From an uncultured Bacteroidales bacterium (GTDB lineage Bacteria; Bacteroidota; Bacteroidia; Bacteroidales; Coprobacteraceae), in the NCBI GenBank assembly GCA_949297285.1, contig CASFRL010000044.1:1-50049 (forward strand): a stretch of DNA of 50,049 nucleotides, written 5' to 3'. Both the position numbers and the translations under genes were made by a program. Under the pieces are notes generated by a model. That model was not told the origin of the DNA and did not search any database. It saw nothing but the letters and a program-made list of their open reading frames with translations. This document shows, in pieces, positions 26,850 through 36,424 of this stretch. Position 1 is the stretch's first letter. Each line of letters starts with the position of its first letter.

Positions 26850-27446
26850 TCAGAATAGTTCGAGTTGACGCTCAAGAAGTTGGAGCGTTTTCCGATGATA
26901 AGGCGTAGCTCCAAATTCGCGAATTGCAGCTCTGTGGGCTTTGGTCGGATAACCTTTATTCTCGTTCCATTTATATTGAGGATATTGGTTATGAAGTGCA
27001 TTCATATAATCGTCTCGATAAGTTTTTGCCAGTACCGATGCTGCTGCGATCGACAAGAAACGTCCGTCTCCTTTTACTTCGCAACTGTGGGGAATGCCGG
27101 GGTATGGTTTGAAGCGGTTTCCGTCGATTAAAAGATATTCGGGAGATACGGTCAATTGCTCGATCGCTCTGTGCATGGCGAGAAAAGAGGCATTCAGAAT
27201 ATTTATTTGGTCGATCTCTTCCGGTGAGACAATGCCTACGGCCCAGGCAACAGCCTCTTTTTCTATTATCGGACGCAATTCGTAACGCTGCTTTTCGGTC
27301 AGTTTTTTAGAGTCGTTTAAAGTTTCGCATATAAAGTCGGGCGGTAGAATAACCGCTGCGGCATATACGGCTCCGGCCAGGCATCCGCGTCCGGCTTCGT
27401 CGCATCCGGCTTCGATGATATTTTTGTTTTTATATTGCAGTAGCAT
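26850..27446 (-). CDS. rnhB: Ribonuclease HII
   Basis: The 198-residue enzyme cleaves RNA in RNA-DNA hybrids and at single ribonucleotides in DNA. The first catalytic motif is at residues 14-20 (GCDEAGRG, D16/E17). The next carboxylates are in LLIDGNRF and near the [12 protein letters not shown] helix typical of type 2 RNases H. The length fits the family. It starts 6 bases after the HpaII-like gene, so the two form an operon. Confidence 0.95.
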   Translation of the reverse strand: MLLQYKNKNIIEAGCDEAGRGCLAGAVYAAAVILPPDFICETLNDSKKLTEKQRYELRPIIEKEAVAWAVGIVSPEEIDQINILNASFLAMHRAIEQLTVSPEYLLIDGNRFKPYPGIPHSCEVKGDGRFLSIAAASVLAKTYRDDYMNALHNQYPQYKWNENKGYPTKAHRAAIREFGATPYHRKTLQLLERQLELF

Positions 27447-27452
27447 ATCGGG

Positions 27453-28523
27453 TTATATTTTCATGGCGATATTTAGTTTTATAAACCATTGACCGTTTTC
27501 TTTCTCTATAAATCCGAATTTGTGCGTTTGGCAGTCTCCGATAAATAATCTTGTGTTTTGAAAAAGATAGTTGTCGAATGTGACTCGTTGGGCCGGATCG
27601 AGTATGGTGATCTCTCCGTTTGTGCCGATGATGGCAAATGTGCGGGGTGTCCCATATCCCCGATAACGTTTTGTAGGGCGCATTCCTGTGGTCAATGCAT
27701 ATAAAAACTGTTTTACCTTGTATTCGTAAAAATTATTTTTACAGATTAACTCGTCTTTTATTTTATATGGATTCGATTTTTTAATTTCGTCGGTAATTTC
27801 ATGAATTGCCGATAATCCGCTTGTGTAAAATAGTCGGGTGATTTCGGCCAGCAATTTGGGAAAATGCAGGTCGATCATGTATAGATTTTCTAAAAAGAAT
27901 TTATTCTCCGTTGTCGTATATTTTAATTTTCCGCCCAAACGATAAATTTCCGTGAGTCGTTGCCGTACTTCCTGATCGCCGTCTATTCTGTTGATCCGGT
28001 TGCTTTCCGGATTGGAAAATTTGACGTTCAAGATGTCGAACTTCAGATTATTCGCGCGATTGGCCGGTAGTATATACCATTCGGATTGTTGACAGACGGT
28101 AATCTCTTGACGTTGGGTAATCTCTTTTTCGGGATCGAAGTATAGAACCGAAAAATCACTTTTGTCAGTAGATGTGCTTGAAAAATCGGAGAAATACAAC
28201 GTTTCGAGAATCGATTCGCATGCAGGAACAGAAAACTCTTTGGAGGGCATTGTTTGCAGGGCGGAGAATATCTCAATAGCTGCATTCCGGCATTCTTCTC
28301 GGGCGATCTCGACGGTTTCACTATTTCCCCGTTTGATGGATACGTTTGACGGACCTAAATGGTATATTATGGTTCCGCATTCATCATTTCGGATAAGTTG
28401 AGTAACCGGATAAGGCATTTCCCCTTCGTCCGAATCCTTATAAATGCAGATATTGCCTTCGCCGATTATTTGTAACAAAGCGAATGCTTTAGCCCATTCC
28501 ATCTGATTTCCGAAAAGTTGCAT
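27453..28523 (-). CDS. HpaII-family restriction-endonuclease-like protein, probably catalytically degenerate
   Basis: The frame opens at 28559, but a -7 box at 28549-28556 argues for the ATG at 28523 (356 residues, about the size of HpaII). An ATG at 28502 (MEWAKAF) is also possible. From memory of the family, the whole protein follows the HpaII plan: a start like EW..F..L, then TDKSDFSVLYFD, a central FLENLYMIDLHFP, then YKVKQFLYALTTGMRP, FDNYLFQNTRLF, and the ending FIKLNIAMKI where HpaII has KLNLQIRF. Where the family carries its GFSIKS catalytic lysine, this protein reads EITVCQQS. No methyltransferase is nearby and rnhB follows after 6 bases. It may be a retired nuclease now used for DNA or RNA binding. 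I am fairly sure of the family, less so of inactivity. Confidence 0.68.
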   Translation of the reverse strand: MQLFGNQMEWAKAFALLQIIGEGNICIYKDSDEGEMPYPVTQLIRNDECGTIIYHLGPSNVSIKRGNSETVEIAREECRNAAIEIFSALQTMPSKEFSVPACESILETLYFSDFSSTSTDKSDFSVLYFDPEKEITQRQEITVCQQSEWYILPANRANNLKFDILNVKFSNPESNRINRIDGDQEVRQRLTEIYRLGGKLKYTTTENKFFLENLYMIDLHFPKLLAEITRLFYTSGLSAIHEITDEIKKSNPYKIKDELICKNNFYEYKVKQFLYALTTGMRPTKRYRGYGTPRTFAIIGTNGEITILDPAQRVTFDNYLFQNTRLFIGDCQTHKFGFIEKENGQWFIKLNIAMKI

Positions 28524-28548
28524 ACGTTTGAAGTTGAATGTTTCTGAA

Positions 28549-28556
28549 CAAAAATA
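28549..28556 (-). promoter_or_regulatory. Promoter -7 box of the HpaII-like/rnhB operon
   Basis: TATTTTTG on the minus strand matches TAnnTTTG exactly, 26 bases upstream of the ATG at 28523. No good -33 element is visible; the palindrome described next occupies the spacer. Confidence 0.55.
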
Positions 28557-28577
28557 CAAGATATTTGTTTATCTTGT
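28556..28577. promoter_or_regulatory. 22-bp palindrome abutting the -7 box (candidate operator)
   Basis: ACAAGATA and TATCTTGT form perfect 8-bp arms around a 6-nt spacer. The left end touches the -7 box of the HpaII-like gene, so a bound dimer would block RNA polymerase. No known regulator motif is recognised. Confidence 0.5.
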
Positions 28578-28584
28578 ACATCTT

Positions 28585-28728
28585 GCAGGAAAAAGCCTCC
28601 TGCGATGTTGCCCCAAAACGGGGCAGGTTGATTTTTTATGTGATTTGTTGTGTTGTTATTTAGTTTGATTTAAGTTGGGAAGAACACGGCGGGTAATTCT
28701 GTTGCAGGATTATCCGCCGTGCCGTTTT
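28585..28728 (+). ncRNA. Gene-free stretch with three successive hairpins, possible small RNA
   Basis: Between the palindrome and the rpsL promoter there is no open frame. Three hairpins follow each other: GCAGGA/TCCTGC (28585-28603), TGCCCC/GGGGCA (28609-28625, then GGTTGATTTTTT), and CACGGCGG/CCGCCGTG (28685-28721, then CCGTTTTTA). The last two have T tracts in plus orientation, although no plus-strand gene lies upstream within 1.7 kb. Either they end a short unannotated RNA or they shield the rpsL promoter from read-through. The class is a guess. Confidence 0.35.
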
Positions 28729-28781
28729 TATAATCCGGTGTTGCTAAAAGATATATAATTACACAATTTATTCTGTTTTTA

Positions 28782-28813
28782 TTTGGTTACTAATGATTTA
28801 GTGATTATCTTTG
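28782..28813 (+). promoter_or_regulatory. Bacteroidota -33/-7 promoter of the ribosomal protein operon
   Basis: TTTG at 28782-28785 and TATCTTTG at 28806-28813 are separated by 20 bases, the spacing of the Bacteroidota primary sigma promoter. It predicts a start near 28820 and a leader of about 135 bases before rpsL. Confidence 0.8.
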
Positions 28814-28838
28814 CATCGTTTTTGATGGTAAAAAAGGC

Positions 28839-28889
28839 CTATACTCTTATATAACTGTTTGATATAGAGAGTGTAGAGTTGCATTTTTT
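28839..28889 (+). promoter_or_regulatory. Leader hairpin with T tract upstream of rpsL (possible attenuator)
   Basis: CTATACTCTTATATA (28839-28853) pairs with TATAGAGAGTGTAG (28863-28876): about 14 pairs, two of them G-U, one bulge and a 9-nt loop. AGTTGCA and then six T follow. The arrangement resembles an attenuator or an autogenous ribosomal-protein site; no known Rfam class is recognised. Confidence 0.45.
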
Positions 28890-28953
28890 AGCGTCTTTTG
28901 TGTAGATAAAATTGCGGTTTATAAATTTAAAAGATTAAAAAAAGTTCTAAGAA

Positions 28954-29358
28954 ATGCCTACAATTCAGCAATTAGTAAGAAAAGGACGGGTTGTTTTGGA
29001 AGACAAAAGTAAATCTCCTGCATTGGATTCATGTCCTCAAAGACGTGGCGTATGTGTAAGGGTTTATACTACGACTCCTAAAAAACCTAACTCTGCAATG
29101 CGTAAAGTAGCAAGGGTACGTTTGACAAATGGTAAAGAGGTGAACTCTTACATTCCGGGAGAAGGACACAATTTGCAAGAACACTCTATCGTGTTGGTAC
29201 GTGGTGGTCGTGTAAAAGACCTTCCGGGTGTGCGTTATCATATCGTTCGCGGTACTTTGGATACTGCCGGTGTTGGCGGTCGTACACAACGTCGTTCGAA
29301 ATATGGCGCAAAGAGACCGAAAGCCGGTCAAGCTCCAGCAGCAAAAGGTAAAAAATAA
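28954..29358 (+). CDS. rpsL: 30S ribosomal protein S12
   Basis: S12 (uS12) of 134 residues, part of the decoding centre. The conserved [19 protein letters not shown] is present with K43 and K44 intact. The second loop [15 protein letters not shown] is also wild type, so the sequence shows none of the usual streptomycin-resistance changes. It is first in the long ribosomal operon and follows a structured leader. The spacer to rpsG is 151 bases with no open frame. Confidence 0.98.
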   Translation: MPTIQQLVRKGRVVLEDKSKSPALDSCPQRRGVCVRVYTTTPKKPNSAMRKVARVRLTNGKEVNSYIPGEGHNLQEHSIVLVRGGRVKDLPGVRYHIVRGTLDTAGVGGRTQRRSKYGAKRPKAGQAPAAKGKK

Positions 29359-29509
29359 TTTTGCCTAAAAACAAGAGAAGTTAAAATTAGTGTAAAACGC
29401 TAGTTTGAGTTTATTGGATAGGCTGATTAGGTTGAGTAAATAAAGCCGGCGGGCTTTGTTGAAGATGTGATAAGCAACCAAAAACAAGAACAACAATTTT
29501 TTGTAAAAA

Positions 29510-29986
29510 ATGAGAAAAGCAAAACCAAAGAAGCGGGTCGTACTTCCAGATCCGGTCTTCAATGATGTAAAGGTTACGAAGTTCGTTAACCATTTGATGT
29601 ATGATGGCAAAAAGAATATTGCCTATACTATTTTCTATACTGCTTTGGAAAATGTAAAATCCAAATTGTCAGACGACGAGAAGTCTGCTCTCGAAATTTG
29701 GAAAAAAGCATTGGAAAATATTACTCCTCAAGTAGAGGTGAAATCTCGCCGTGTGGGTGGTGCTACATTCCAAGTTCCTACGGAAATCCGCCCTGATCGT
29801 AAGGAATCTATTTCAATGAAAAATTTAATATCGTATGCCCGTAAAAGAGGCGGTAAGACGATGGCCGATAAATTGGCTGCAGAAATCGTTGACGCTTACA
29901 ATGAACAGGGTGGAGCATTCAAACGGAAAGAAGATATGCATAAGATGGCTGAAGCTAACCGTGCATTCGCTCACTTTAGATTTTAA
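29510..29986 (+). CDS. rpsG: 30S ribosomal protein S7
   Basis: S7 (uS7) of 158 residues, which nucleates assembly of the 30S head. The family signature is visible in the N-terminal third ([20 protein letters not shown]) and the basic [20 protein letters not shown] loop is complete. The C-terminal helix ends [12 protein letters not shown]. It is followed by fusA after 26 bases. Confidence 0.98.
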   Translation: MRKAKPKKRVVLPDPVFNDVKVTKFVNHLMYDGKKNIAYTIFYTALENVKSKLSDDEKSALEIWKKALENITPQVEVKSRRVGGATFQVPTEIRPDRKESISMKNLISYARKRGGKTMADKLAAEIVDAYNEQGGAFKRKEDMHKMAEANRAFAHFRF

Positions 29987-30012
29987 TTGAAAATTAACAA
30001 GGAAATACGACG

Positions 30013-32136
30013 ATGGCAAAAGTTGATGAATTATTGAAATATACCAGAAATATCGGTATTATGGCTCATATCGATGCCGGAAAGACTACGACCTCTGAAC
30101 GTATTCTTTTCTATACCGGATTGACTCACAAAATCGGTGAAGTTCATGATGGGGCAGCGACAATGGACTGGATGGCGCAGGAGCAAGAACGTGGTATAAC
30201 GATCACATCTGCGGCAACAACCACGTGGTGGAATTATGGAGGCGAAAAATTTAAAATAAATTTGATCGATACTCCGGGGCACGTGGACTTTACAGCAGAG
30301 GTTGAACGTTCACTCCGTATCTTGGACGGTGCCGTTGCTACCTTCTGTGCTGTGGGTGGTGTTGAACCGCAGTCTGAAACTGTATGGCGTCAAGCTGACA
30401 AATATAGTGTTCCCCGTATCGGTTATGTAAATAAAATGGACCGTTCGGGTGCAAACTTCTTTGAAGTAGTTCGCCAATTGAAAGAAGTTTTAGGCGCAAA
30501 TCCATGTCCGATTCAGATTCCTATCGGAGCAGAAGAAACTTTTAAAGGAGTTATCGATCTTATAAAAATGAAAGCGATTTATTGGCATGATGAAACAATG
30601 GGTGCCGATTATGAGATCGATGAAATTCCTGACAGCTTGAAAGAAGAAGCAGCCGAATGGCGTGAAAAAATGCTCGAAAAAGTCGCTGAATGCGATGATG
30701 CTTTGATGGAAAAATTCTTTGACGATCCGTCAACTATTACAGAGGATGAAATTCGTGCAGCAATCCGTAAAGGAACTTTGGCAATGCAGATCGTCCCGAT
30801 GACTTGTGGATCTTCCTTTAAGAATAAAGGCGTGCAGACCCTGTTGGATGCTGTTTGTGCATACTTGCCGAGCCCGGTAGATACACCGGCTATTATCGGT
30901 CATGATCCTAACGATCCGGACAAAGAAATCTCCAGAAAACCTTCTTCGGAAGAACCTATGGCCGCTTTGGCATTCAAGATCGCTGTCGATCCTTATGTAG
31001 GACGTTTGTGCTTCTTCCGTGTTTATTCCGGAGAAATTCCTGCAGGATCGTATGTCTTGAATACCCGTTCGGGAAAGAAAGAACGTGTTTCTCGTCTGTT
31101 CCAGATGCACTCAAATAAACAGAATCCTAAAGACGTTATCGGTTGCGGTGATATAGGTGCCGGAGTTGGATTTAAAGATATCCGTACCGGTGATACTCTA
31201 TGTGCTGAAGAAGCTCCGATTGTTCTTGAATCTATGGACTTCCCCGATCCGGTTATCGGTATTGCTGTTGAGCCTAAGACTCAAAAAGATATGGATAAAC
31301 TGAGTCTCGGTTTGCAAAAACTGGCAGAAGAGGATCCTACCTTTACGGTTAAGTCTGATGAAGAAACCGGACAAACGGTTATCAGCGGAATGGGAGAACT
31401 TCACCTCGATATCATTATCGACCGTCTGAAACGTGAATTTAAAGTAGAATGTAATCAAGGACGTCCTCAAGTTTCTTATAAAGAAGCGATCACTCAACCT
31501 GTTGAACTTCGTGAAGTCTACAAAAAACAGACCGGTGGACGTGGTAAATTCGCCGACATTATCGTTCGCGTAGAACCTGCTGATCCGGATTTCGAAGGCA
31601 GCTTGCAATTTATCGATGAAGTGAAAGGTGGTAATATTCCTAAAGAATTTATCCCTTCTATTCAGAAAGGTTTCACTACCGCCATGCGGAACGGTGTATT
31701 GGCCGGATATCCGTTGGATCAACTGAAAGTAACCGTAATTGACGGATCTTTCCATCCGGTCGATTCAGATCAACTTTCGTTCGAAGTTTGTGCTATCCAA
31801 GCATTTAAGAAAGCTTGTGAAAAAGCAAAACCGGTATTGCTCGAACCGATTATGAAGATCGAAGTCGTAACGCCGGAAGAAAGCATGGGTGATGTGATTT
31901 CGGACTTGAACAAACGTCGTGGGCAAGTAGAAGGTATGGAATCGAGCCGTTCGGGTGCTCGTATCGTAAAAGCAAAGGCTCCTTTGGCCGAGATGTTCGG
32001 ATATGTAACCTCTTTGCGTACGATCACTTCGGGACGTGCAACGTCTACGATGACATTCTCTCACTATGCCGAAGTAAGCACCGCCATTGCAAAACAAGTG
32101 CTTACCGAAGCTCAAGGTCGAGTAGATTTATTATAA
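30013..32136 (+). CDS. fusA: Elongation factor G
   Basis: EF-G of 707 residues, the GTPase that drives translocation. G1 is AHIDAGKTT (residues 18-26), G2 lies in the [11 protein letters not shown] switch, G3 is DTPGH and G4 is NKMD. Domains II to V are complete, with [16 protein letters not shown] and [14 protein letters not shown]. The usual tuf neighbour is missing: rpsJ comes next after an 81-base spacer with a hairpin. Confidence 0.98.
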   Translation: MAKVDELLKYTRNIGIMAHIDAGKTTTSERILFYTGLTHKIGEVHDGAATMDWMAQEQERGITITSAATTTWWNYGGEKFKINLIDTPGHVDFTAEVERSLRILDGAVATFCAVGGVEPQSETVWRQADKYSVPRIGYVNKMDRSGANFFEVVRQLKEVLGANPCPIQIPIGAEETFKGVIDLIKMKAIYWHDETMGADYEIDEIPDSLKEEAAEWREKMLEKVAECDDALMEKFFDDPSTITEDEIRAAIRKGTLAMQIVPMTCGSSFKNKGVQTLLDAVCAYLPSPVDTPAIIGHDPNDPDKEISRKPSSEEPMAALAFKIAVDPYVGRLCFFRVYSGEIPAGSYVLNTRSGKKERVSRLFQMHSNKQNPKDVIGCGDIGAGVGFKDIRTGDTLCAEEAPIVLESMDFPDPVIGIAVEPKTQKDMDKLSLGLQKLAEEDPTFTVKSDEETGQTVISGMGELHLDIIIDRLKREFKVECNQGRPQVSYKEAITQPVELREVYKKQTGGRGKFADIIVRVEPADPDFEGSLQFIDEVKGGNIPKEFIPSIQKGFTTAMRNGVLAGYPLDQLKVTVIDGSFHPVDSDQLSFEVCAIQAFKKACEKAKPVLLEPIMKIEVVTPEESMGDVISDLNKRRGQVEGMESSRSGARIVKAKAPLAEMFGYVTSLRTITSGRATSTMTFSHYAEVSTAIAKQVLTEAQGRVDLL

Positions 32137-32143
32137 AATAAAA

Positions 32144-32192
32144 AGTGGCAGGTTAGCGAATGACTCTTAACCTGCTGCTTATATGTTTTTTT
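32144..32192 (+). terminator. Hairpin and T tract between fusA and rpsJ (partial terminator or attenuator)
   Basis: AGTGGCAGGTTA (32144-32155) pairs with TAACCTGCTGCT (32168-32179) over 12 pairs, two of them wobble. Seven T follow after a 6-nt gap. It sits where str-type and S10-type operons meet and may lower read-through rather than stop it. Confidence 0.5.
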
Positions 32193-32217
32193 AATTTTTA
32201 AAATCAATAAAACACGA

Positions 32218-32523
32218 ATGAGTCAAAAAATTAGAATTAAATTGAAATCTTACGATCACAACTTGGTCGATAAATCGGCTGAGAAGATCGTAAAAACTGT
32301 GAAAGCAAGCGGAGCTGTCGTAAGCGGACCGATTCCATTGCCTACACACAAACGTATTTTCACGGTAAACCGTTCGACTTTCGTTAATAAAAAGTCGAGA
32401 GAGCAATTCGAATTGTCTTCTTACAAAAGACTGATCGATATCTACAGTTCTACCGCAAAGACTGTTGATGCGCTGATGAAATTGGAATTGCCGAGTGGTG
32501 TAGAAGTAGAAATTAAAGTGTAA
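32218..32523 (+). CDS. rpsJ: 30S ribosomal protein S10
   Basis: S10 (uS10) of 101 residues, in the 30S head; in other bacteria it also partners NusB in antitermination. The start is [20 protein letters not shown] and the conserved [17 protein letters not shown] loop is intact. First gene of the S10-type group. Confidence 0.98.
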   Translation: MSQKIRIKLKSYDHNLVDKSAEKIVKTVKASGAVVSGPIPLPTHKRIFTVNRSTFVNKKSREQFELSSYKRLIDIYSSTAKTVDALMKLELPSGVEVEIKV

Positions 32524-32541
32524 ATTTTTAATTAAAGAGAA

Positions 32542-33159
32542 ATGCCAGGATTATTAGGAAAAAAAATCGGAATGACATCCGTTTTCAGTGCCGATGGAAA
32601 AAATGTTCCATGCACTGTTATCGAAGTAGGTCCTTGTGTCGTTACTCAAATTAAAACTGTTGAAGTTGACGGTTATGCAGCCGTTCAGGTAGGTTTCGAA
32701 GACAAAAAAGAGAAACATACCAACAAACCAGAAATGGGACACTTCAAAAAAGCAGGAGTAACCCCCAAGAGACACTTGGCCGAGTTCAAAGGTTTTGAAA
32801 CTGAGTACAAATTAGGTGATGTTATCTCTGTTGATTTGTTTGCAGAAGATGATTTTGTCGATGTAATCGGAACTTCAAAGGGAAAAGGCTATCAAGGAGT
32901 TGTAAAACGTCACGGATTTGGTGGTGTCGGTCAAACAACACATGGTCAGCACAACCGTTTGCGTGCTCCGGGTTCGATCGGTGCATGTTCTTACCCTGCC
33001 CGTGTATTTAAAGGAACCCGTATGGCAGGACAAACAGGTAATGCGAGAGTAACTGTACAAAACCTGCAAGTGTTAAAGGTAATGCCGGAACATAATCTGT
33101 TGATGATCAAAGGTTCTGTACCGGGAAGTAAAGGTTCAATCTTAATAATAGAAAAGTAA
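32542..33159 (+). CDS. rplC: 50S ribosomal protein L3
   Basis: L3 (uL3) of 205 residues, one of the first proteins to bind 23S rRNA. The start [15 protein letters not shown] and the loop containing [21 protein letters not shown], which reaches towards the peptidyl-transferase centre, are typical. The stop shares a base with the start of rplD (TAATG), so the two are translationally coupled. Confidence 0.98.
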   Translation: MPGLLGKKIGMTSVFSADGKNVPCTVIEVGPCVVTQIKTVEVDGYAAVQVGFEDKKEKHTNKPEMGHFKKAGVTPKRHLAEFKGFETEYKLGDVISVDLFAEDDFVDVIGTSKGKGYQGVVKRHGFGGVGQTTHGQHNRLRAPGSIGACSYPARVFKGTRMAGQTGNARVTVQNLQVLKVMPEHNLLMIKGSVPGSKGSILIIEK

Positions 33160-33779
33160 TGGAACTGAGCGTATATAACATAAAAGGTGAAGATACAGGG
33201 AAGAAGGTTACGTTGAACGATGCTGTTTTCGGCATTGACGTTAACGAACATGCCATATACCTGGATGTAAAGCAGTTCATGGCGAATAAACGTCAAGGGA
33301 CGCATAAGTCAAAAGAAAGAAGTGAAGTTTCGGGAAGTACCCGCAAATTGAAAAAACAAAAAGGTACCGGCGGTGCCCGTTCTGGAGATATCAATTCACC
33401 AGTAATGATCGGCGGAGGTCGTGTTTTTGGCCCGAAACCAAGAGATTACAGCTTCAAATTGAACAAAAAATTGAAAGCTTTAGCTCGTAAATCGGCTTTG
33501 ACATTGAAAGCTCAAGAAAGCGCGATTGTTGTAGTTGAAGATTTCTCTTTTGAGGCTCCTAAAACAAAAGATTTTGTCAGTGTTGCTAAAAACTTGCAAC
33601 TTGCTGATAAAAAGTTGCTTTTAGTTTTAGCAGACCAAAATAAAAACGTATATTTGTCCGCTCGTAATGTCGTGAAGGCAAAAGTTGTAACAGTTTCTGA
33701 ACTAAACACTTACAAAGTGCTTGATTGTGCAAGCCTTGTTTTGACTGAAAGTTCGGTTGCTGCTATTAATAATTTTTAA
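33159..33779 (+). CDS. rplD: 50S ribosomal protein L4
   Basis: L4 (uL4) of 206 residues. The extended loop with [23 protein letters not shown] lines the exit tunnel, where macrolide-resistance changes occur in other species; nothing here is obviously abnormal. In E. coli L4 also represses its operon, but no comparable leader is recognised here. The stop is followed by a perfect AGGAGG for rplW. Confidence 0.97.
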   Translation: MELSVYNIKGEDTGKKVTLNDAVFGIDVNEHAIYLDVKQFMANKRQGTHKSKERSEVSGSTRKLKKQKGTGGARSGDINSPVMIGGGRVFGPKPRDYSFKLNKKLKALARKSALTLKAQESAIVVVEDFSFEAPKTKDFVSVAKNLQLADKKLLLVLADQNKNVYLSARNVVKAKVVTVSELNTYKVLDCASLVLTESSVAAINNF

Positions 33780-33784
33780 TGTAA

Positions 33785-33790
33785 AGGAGG
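33785..33790 (+). promoter_or_regulatory. Perfect Shine-Dalgarno site of rplW
   Basis: AGGAGG lies 7 bases before the rplW ATG. Most other genes of this operon lack such a site, as is usual in Bacteroidota. Confidence 0.75.
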
Positions 33791-33797
33791 CGAAATA

Positions 33798-34088
33798 ATG
33801 GCAATAATTATTAAACCGATTGTTACAGAAAAGATGACTGCTATGGCTGATAAGTTAAATCGCTATGGCTTTGCAGTGCGTCCGGATGCAAATAAACAGC
33901 AAATTAAAAAAGCTGTTGAAGAGATGTATAATGTAACAGTTGTGGATGTAAATACAATGAACCACAAAGGCAAGAAAAAAAGCCGTTACACGAAAGCTGG
34001 TTTGATCGTAGGTAAAACTGCATCATACAAAAAGGCCTTGGTTACATTGAAAGATGGTGAATCGATTGATTTTTATAGCAATATTTAA
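33798..34088 (+). CDS. rplW: 50S ribosomal protein L23
   Basis: L23 (uL23) of 96 residues, at the tunnel exit where trigger factor and SRP dock. IIKPIVTEKM at the N-terminus and YNVTVVDVNTMNHKGKKKSR in the loop are typical. The start at 33798 is fixed by the AGGAGG seven bases upstream. Confidence 0.97.
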   Translation: MAIIIKPIVTEKMTAMADKLNRYGFAVRPDANKQQIKKAVEEMYNVTVVDVNTMNHKGKKKSRYTKAGLIVGKTASYKKALVTLKDGESIDFYSNI

Positions 34089-34095
34089 GTAAAAA

Positions 34096-34920
34096 ATGGC
34101 AGTACGTAAATTAAAGCCCACAACACCGGGGCAGAGACACAAGATTATTGGTGCATTTGATAAAATCACTGCTAGTGCACCAGAAAAGTCTCTTGTAATT
34201 GGTATCAGAAAAACGGGTGGACGTAACAACGAAGGTCATCTTACGATGCGTTATATCGGTGGCGGACACAAACGTAAATACAGAATTATCGATTTCAAGA
34301 GAAATAAAGACGGAATTCCAGCAACAGTAAAAAGTATCGAATACGATCCGAACCGTTCGTCTCGTATCGCATTGCTTTATTATGTTGACGGAGAAAAGCG
34401 TTACATTATTGCACCTAATGGCCTTGAAGTAGGCGCGACAGTTATGTCAGGTGATACTGCAGCTCCCGAAGTCGGAAATGCTTTGCCTTTGCAAAACATA
34501 CCTATCGGTACTGTAATTCACAACATCGAACTTCGTCCGGGACAAGGAGCCGCTTTGGTTCGTTCGGCCGGCGTATTCGCTCAGTTGACTTCGCGAGAAG
34601 GAAAGTATGCAATTATCAAATTACCTTCTGGAGAGACAAGAAAAATTCTTGCTACATGTAAGGCTACGATTGGTAGTGTAGGTAACTCGGACCACGCATT
34701 GGAAAGATCGGGAAAAGCCGGTCGTTCACGTTGGTTAGGACGTCGTCCTCGTAACCGAGGCGTTTCTATGAACCCTGTCGATCACCCAATGGGTGGTGGT
34801 GAAGGACGTTCATCAGGAGGACATCCAAGATCACGTAAAGGCTTGTATGCAAAAGGTCTGAAGACGAGAGCTCCGAAGAAGCACTCTTCAAAGTATATTA
34901 TTGAAAGAAGGAAAAAGTAA
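34096..34920 (+). CDS. rplB: 50S ribosomal protein L2
   Basis: L2 (uL2) of 274 residues, needed for subunit joining and peptidyl transfer. The C-terminal signature [21 protein letters not shown] contains the conserved histidine region (written here in two parts: [13 protein letters not shown], then SSGGHPRS). It starts 7 bases after rplW and ends 19 bases before rpsS. Confidence 0.98.
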   Translation: MAVRKLKPTTPGQRHKIIGAFDKITASAPEKSLVIGIRKTGGRNNEGHLTMRYIGGGHKRKYRIIDFKRNKDGIPATVKSIEYDPNRSSRIALLYYVDGEKRYIIAPNGLEVGATVMSGDTAAPEVGNALPLQNIPIGTVIHNIELRPGQGAALVRSAGVFAQLTSREGKYAIIKLPSGETRKILATCKATIGSVGNSDHALERSGKAGRSRWLGRRPRNRGVSMNPVDHPMGGGEGRSSGGHPRSRKGLYAKGLKTRAPKKHSSKYIIERRKK

Positions 34921-34939
34921 TCTGATTAATTAAGCAACT

Positions 34940-35209
34940 ATGAGTCGTTCGTTGAAAAAAGGCCCATATATCAGTGTGAAACTTGAAAAGAAAGTTTCTG
35001 CAATGGAAGAATCTGGCAAAAAGTCTGTTATCAAGACTTGGTCGAGAGCGTCTATGATTTCTCCCGATTTTGTAGGACACACTTTCGCTGTTCACAATGG
35101 TAATAAATTTATTCCCGTGTATGTTACTGAAAACATGGTAGGACACAAGTTAGGTGAATTTGCACCTACGCGTATTTTCCGTGGCCATGGTGGTAATAAA
35201 AAGAAATAA
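34940..35209 (+). CDS. rpsS: 30S ribosomal protein S19
   Basis: S19 (uS19) of 89 residues, forming a head complex with S13. [19 protein letters not shown] and the signature [20 protein letters not shown] are complete. The 47-base gap to rplV holds nothing recognisable. Confidence 0.97.
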   Translation: MSRSLKKGPYISVKLEKKVSAMEESGKKSVIKTWSRASMISPDFVGHTFAVHNGNKFIPVYVTENMVGHKLGEFAPTRIFRGHGGNKKK

Positions 35210-35256
35210 GGGCCAATCGGGAATTTGAGAATTTCAAATAAAAAACAGAATTAAAA

Positions 35257-35667
35257 ATGGGTGCAAGAAAAAAAATATCAGCCGATAAAAGAAAAGAAGC
35301 CCTGAAAACAAAGTACTTTGCCAAACTGAACAATGTACCTACTTCGCCCCGTAAGATGCGTTTGGTCGCAGATATGGTAAGAGGAATGGAAGCATTTAAA
35401 GCTTTGGGCGTATTGAAGTTTTCTTCTAAAGAGGCTTCTGCAAGACTGGAAAAATTGTTGCGTTCTGCTATTGCCAATTGGGAACAGAAAAATGAACGCA
35501 AAGCTGAAAGCGGAGAGCTTTATATTTCAGAAATCTACGTGGATTCTGCTTCAATGTTGAAAAGACTTCGTCCTGCTCCGCAAGGTCGGGGATACAGAAT
35601 TCGTAAGCGTTCGAACCACGTAACTTTGTTTGTTGACACAATGAGTAAAAACGATAACCAAATTTAA
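35257..35667 (+). CDS. rplV: 50S ribosomal protein L22
   Basis: L22 (uL22) of 136 residues; its hairpin narrows the exit tunnel. It has [20 protein letters not shown] near the start and the basic [20 protein letters not shown] hairpin near the end. It is a little longer than the E. coli protein because of an N-terminal basic extension ([20 protein letters not shown]). Confidence 0.97.
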   Translation: MGARKKISADKRKEALKTKYFAKLNNVPTSPRKMRLVADMVRGMEAFKALGVLKFSSKEASARLEKLLRSAIANWEQKNERKAESGELYISEIYVDSASMLKRLRPAPQGRGYRIRKRSNHVTLFVDTMSKNDNQI

Positions 35668-35672
35668 GCAGG

Positions 35673-36404
35673 ATGGGACAGAAAGTAAATCCGATAAGTA
35701 ACCGTTTGGGAATCATCCGTGGATGGGATTCTAACTGGTATGGCGGCAAAAATTATGGAGATACATTGTTGGAAGACAGCAAAATCCGTAAATATTTGAA
35801 TGCCCGTCTTGCAAAAGCAAGCGTATCACGTATAGTGATAGAACGTACGTTGAAATTGATCACGATAACGGTGTGCACAGCACGTCCGGGTATCATTATT
35901 GGTAAAGGAGGTCAAGAAGTTGACAAGCTCAAAGAAGAGTTGAAGAAAATTACCGATAAAGATGTACAGATCAATATCTATGAAGTAAAAAGACCTGAAT
36001 TAGACGCAACGATCGTTGCTAGTAACATCGCTCGCCAGATTGAAGGCAAGATCGCTTACCGTCGTGCAGTTAAAATGGCCATTGCCTCTACGATGCGTAT
36101 GGGTGCCGAAGGTATAAAAGTTCAAGTTTCGGGTCGTTTGAACGGTGCAGAAATGGCGCGTTCTGAAATGTATAAAGAAGGACGTACCCCGCTGCATACA
36201 CTGCGTGCCGATATTGATTATGCTTTAGTTGAAGCACTTACCAAAGTCGGTTTGATCGGTGTTAAAGTTTGGATTTGCCGTGGAGAAATTTACGGTAAAA
36301 AAGACCTCGCTCCTTCATTTACCAGTTCGAAAGAAACTCGTGGTAATAATGGCGGTGGTATGGGAGCTAAAAAAGGCTTCAAAAAACAAAAAAGTAATCG
36401 TTAA
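35673..36404 (+). CDS. rpsC: 30S ribosomal protein S3
   Basis: S3 (uS3) of 243 residues, at the mRNA entry site. It has the KH domain with [20 protein letters not shown] and the C-terminal signature region [20 protein letters not shown]. The Gly/Lys-rich tail ([19 protein letters not shown]) is a Bacteroidota-style extension. The spacer to rplP is 20 bases. Confidence 0.97.
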   Translation: MGQKVNPISNRLGIIRGWDSNWYGGKNYGDTLLEDSKIRKYLNARLAKASVSRIVIERTLKLITITVCTARPGIIIGKGGQEVDKLKEELKKITDKDVQINIYEVKRPELDATIVASNIARQIEGKIAYRRAVKMAIASTMRMGAEGIKVQVSGRLNGAEMARSEMYKEGRTPLHTLRADIDYALVEALTKVGLIGVKVWICRGEIYGKKDLAPSFTSSKETRGNNGGGMGAKKGFKKQKSNR

Positions 36405-36424
36405 ACGAATTGAATTAACAGAAG

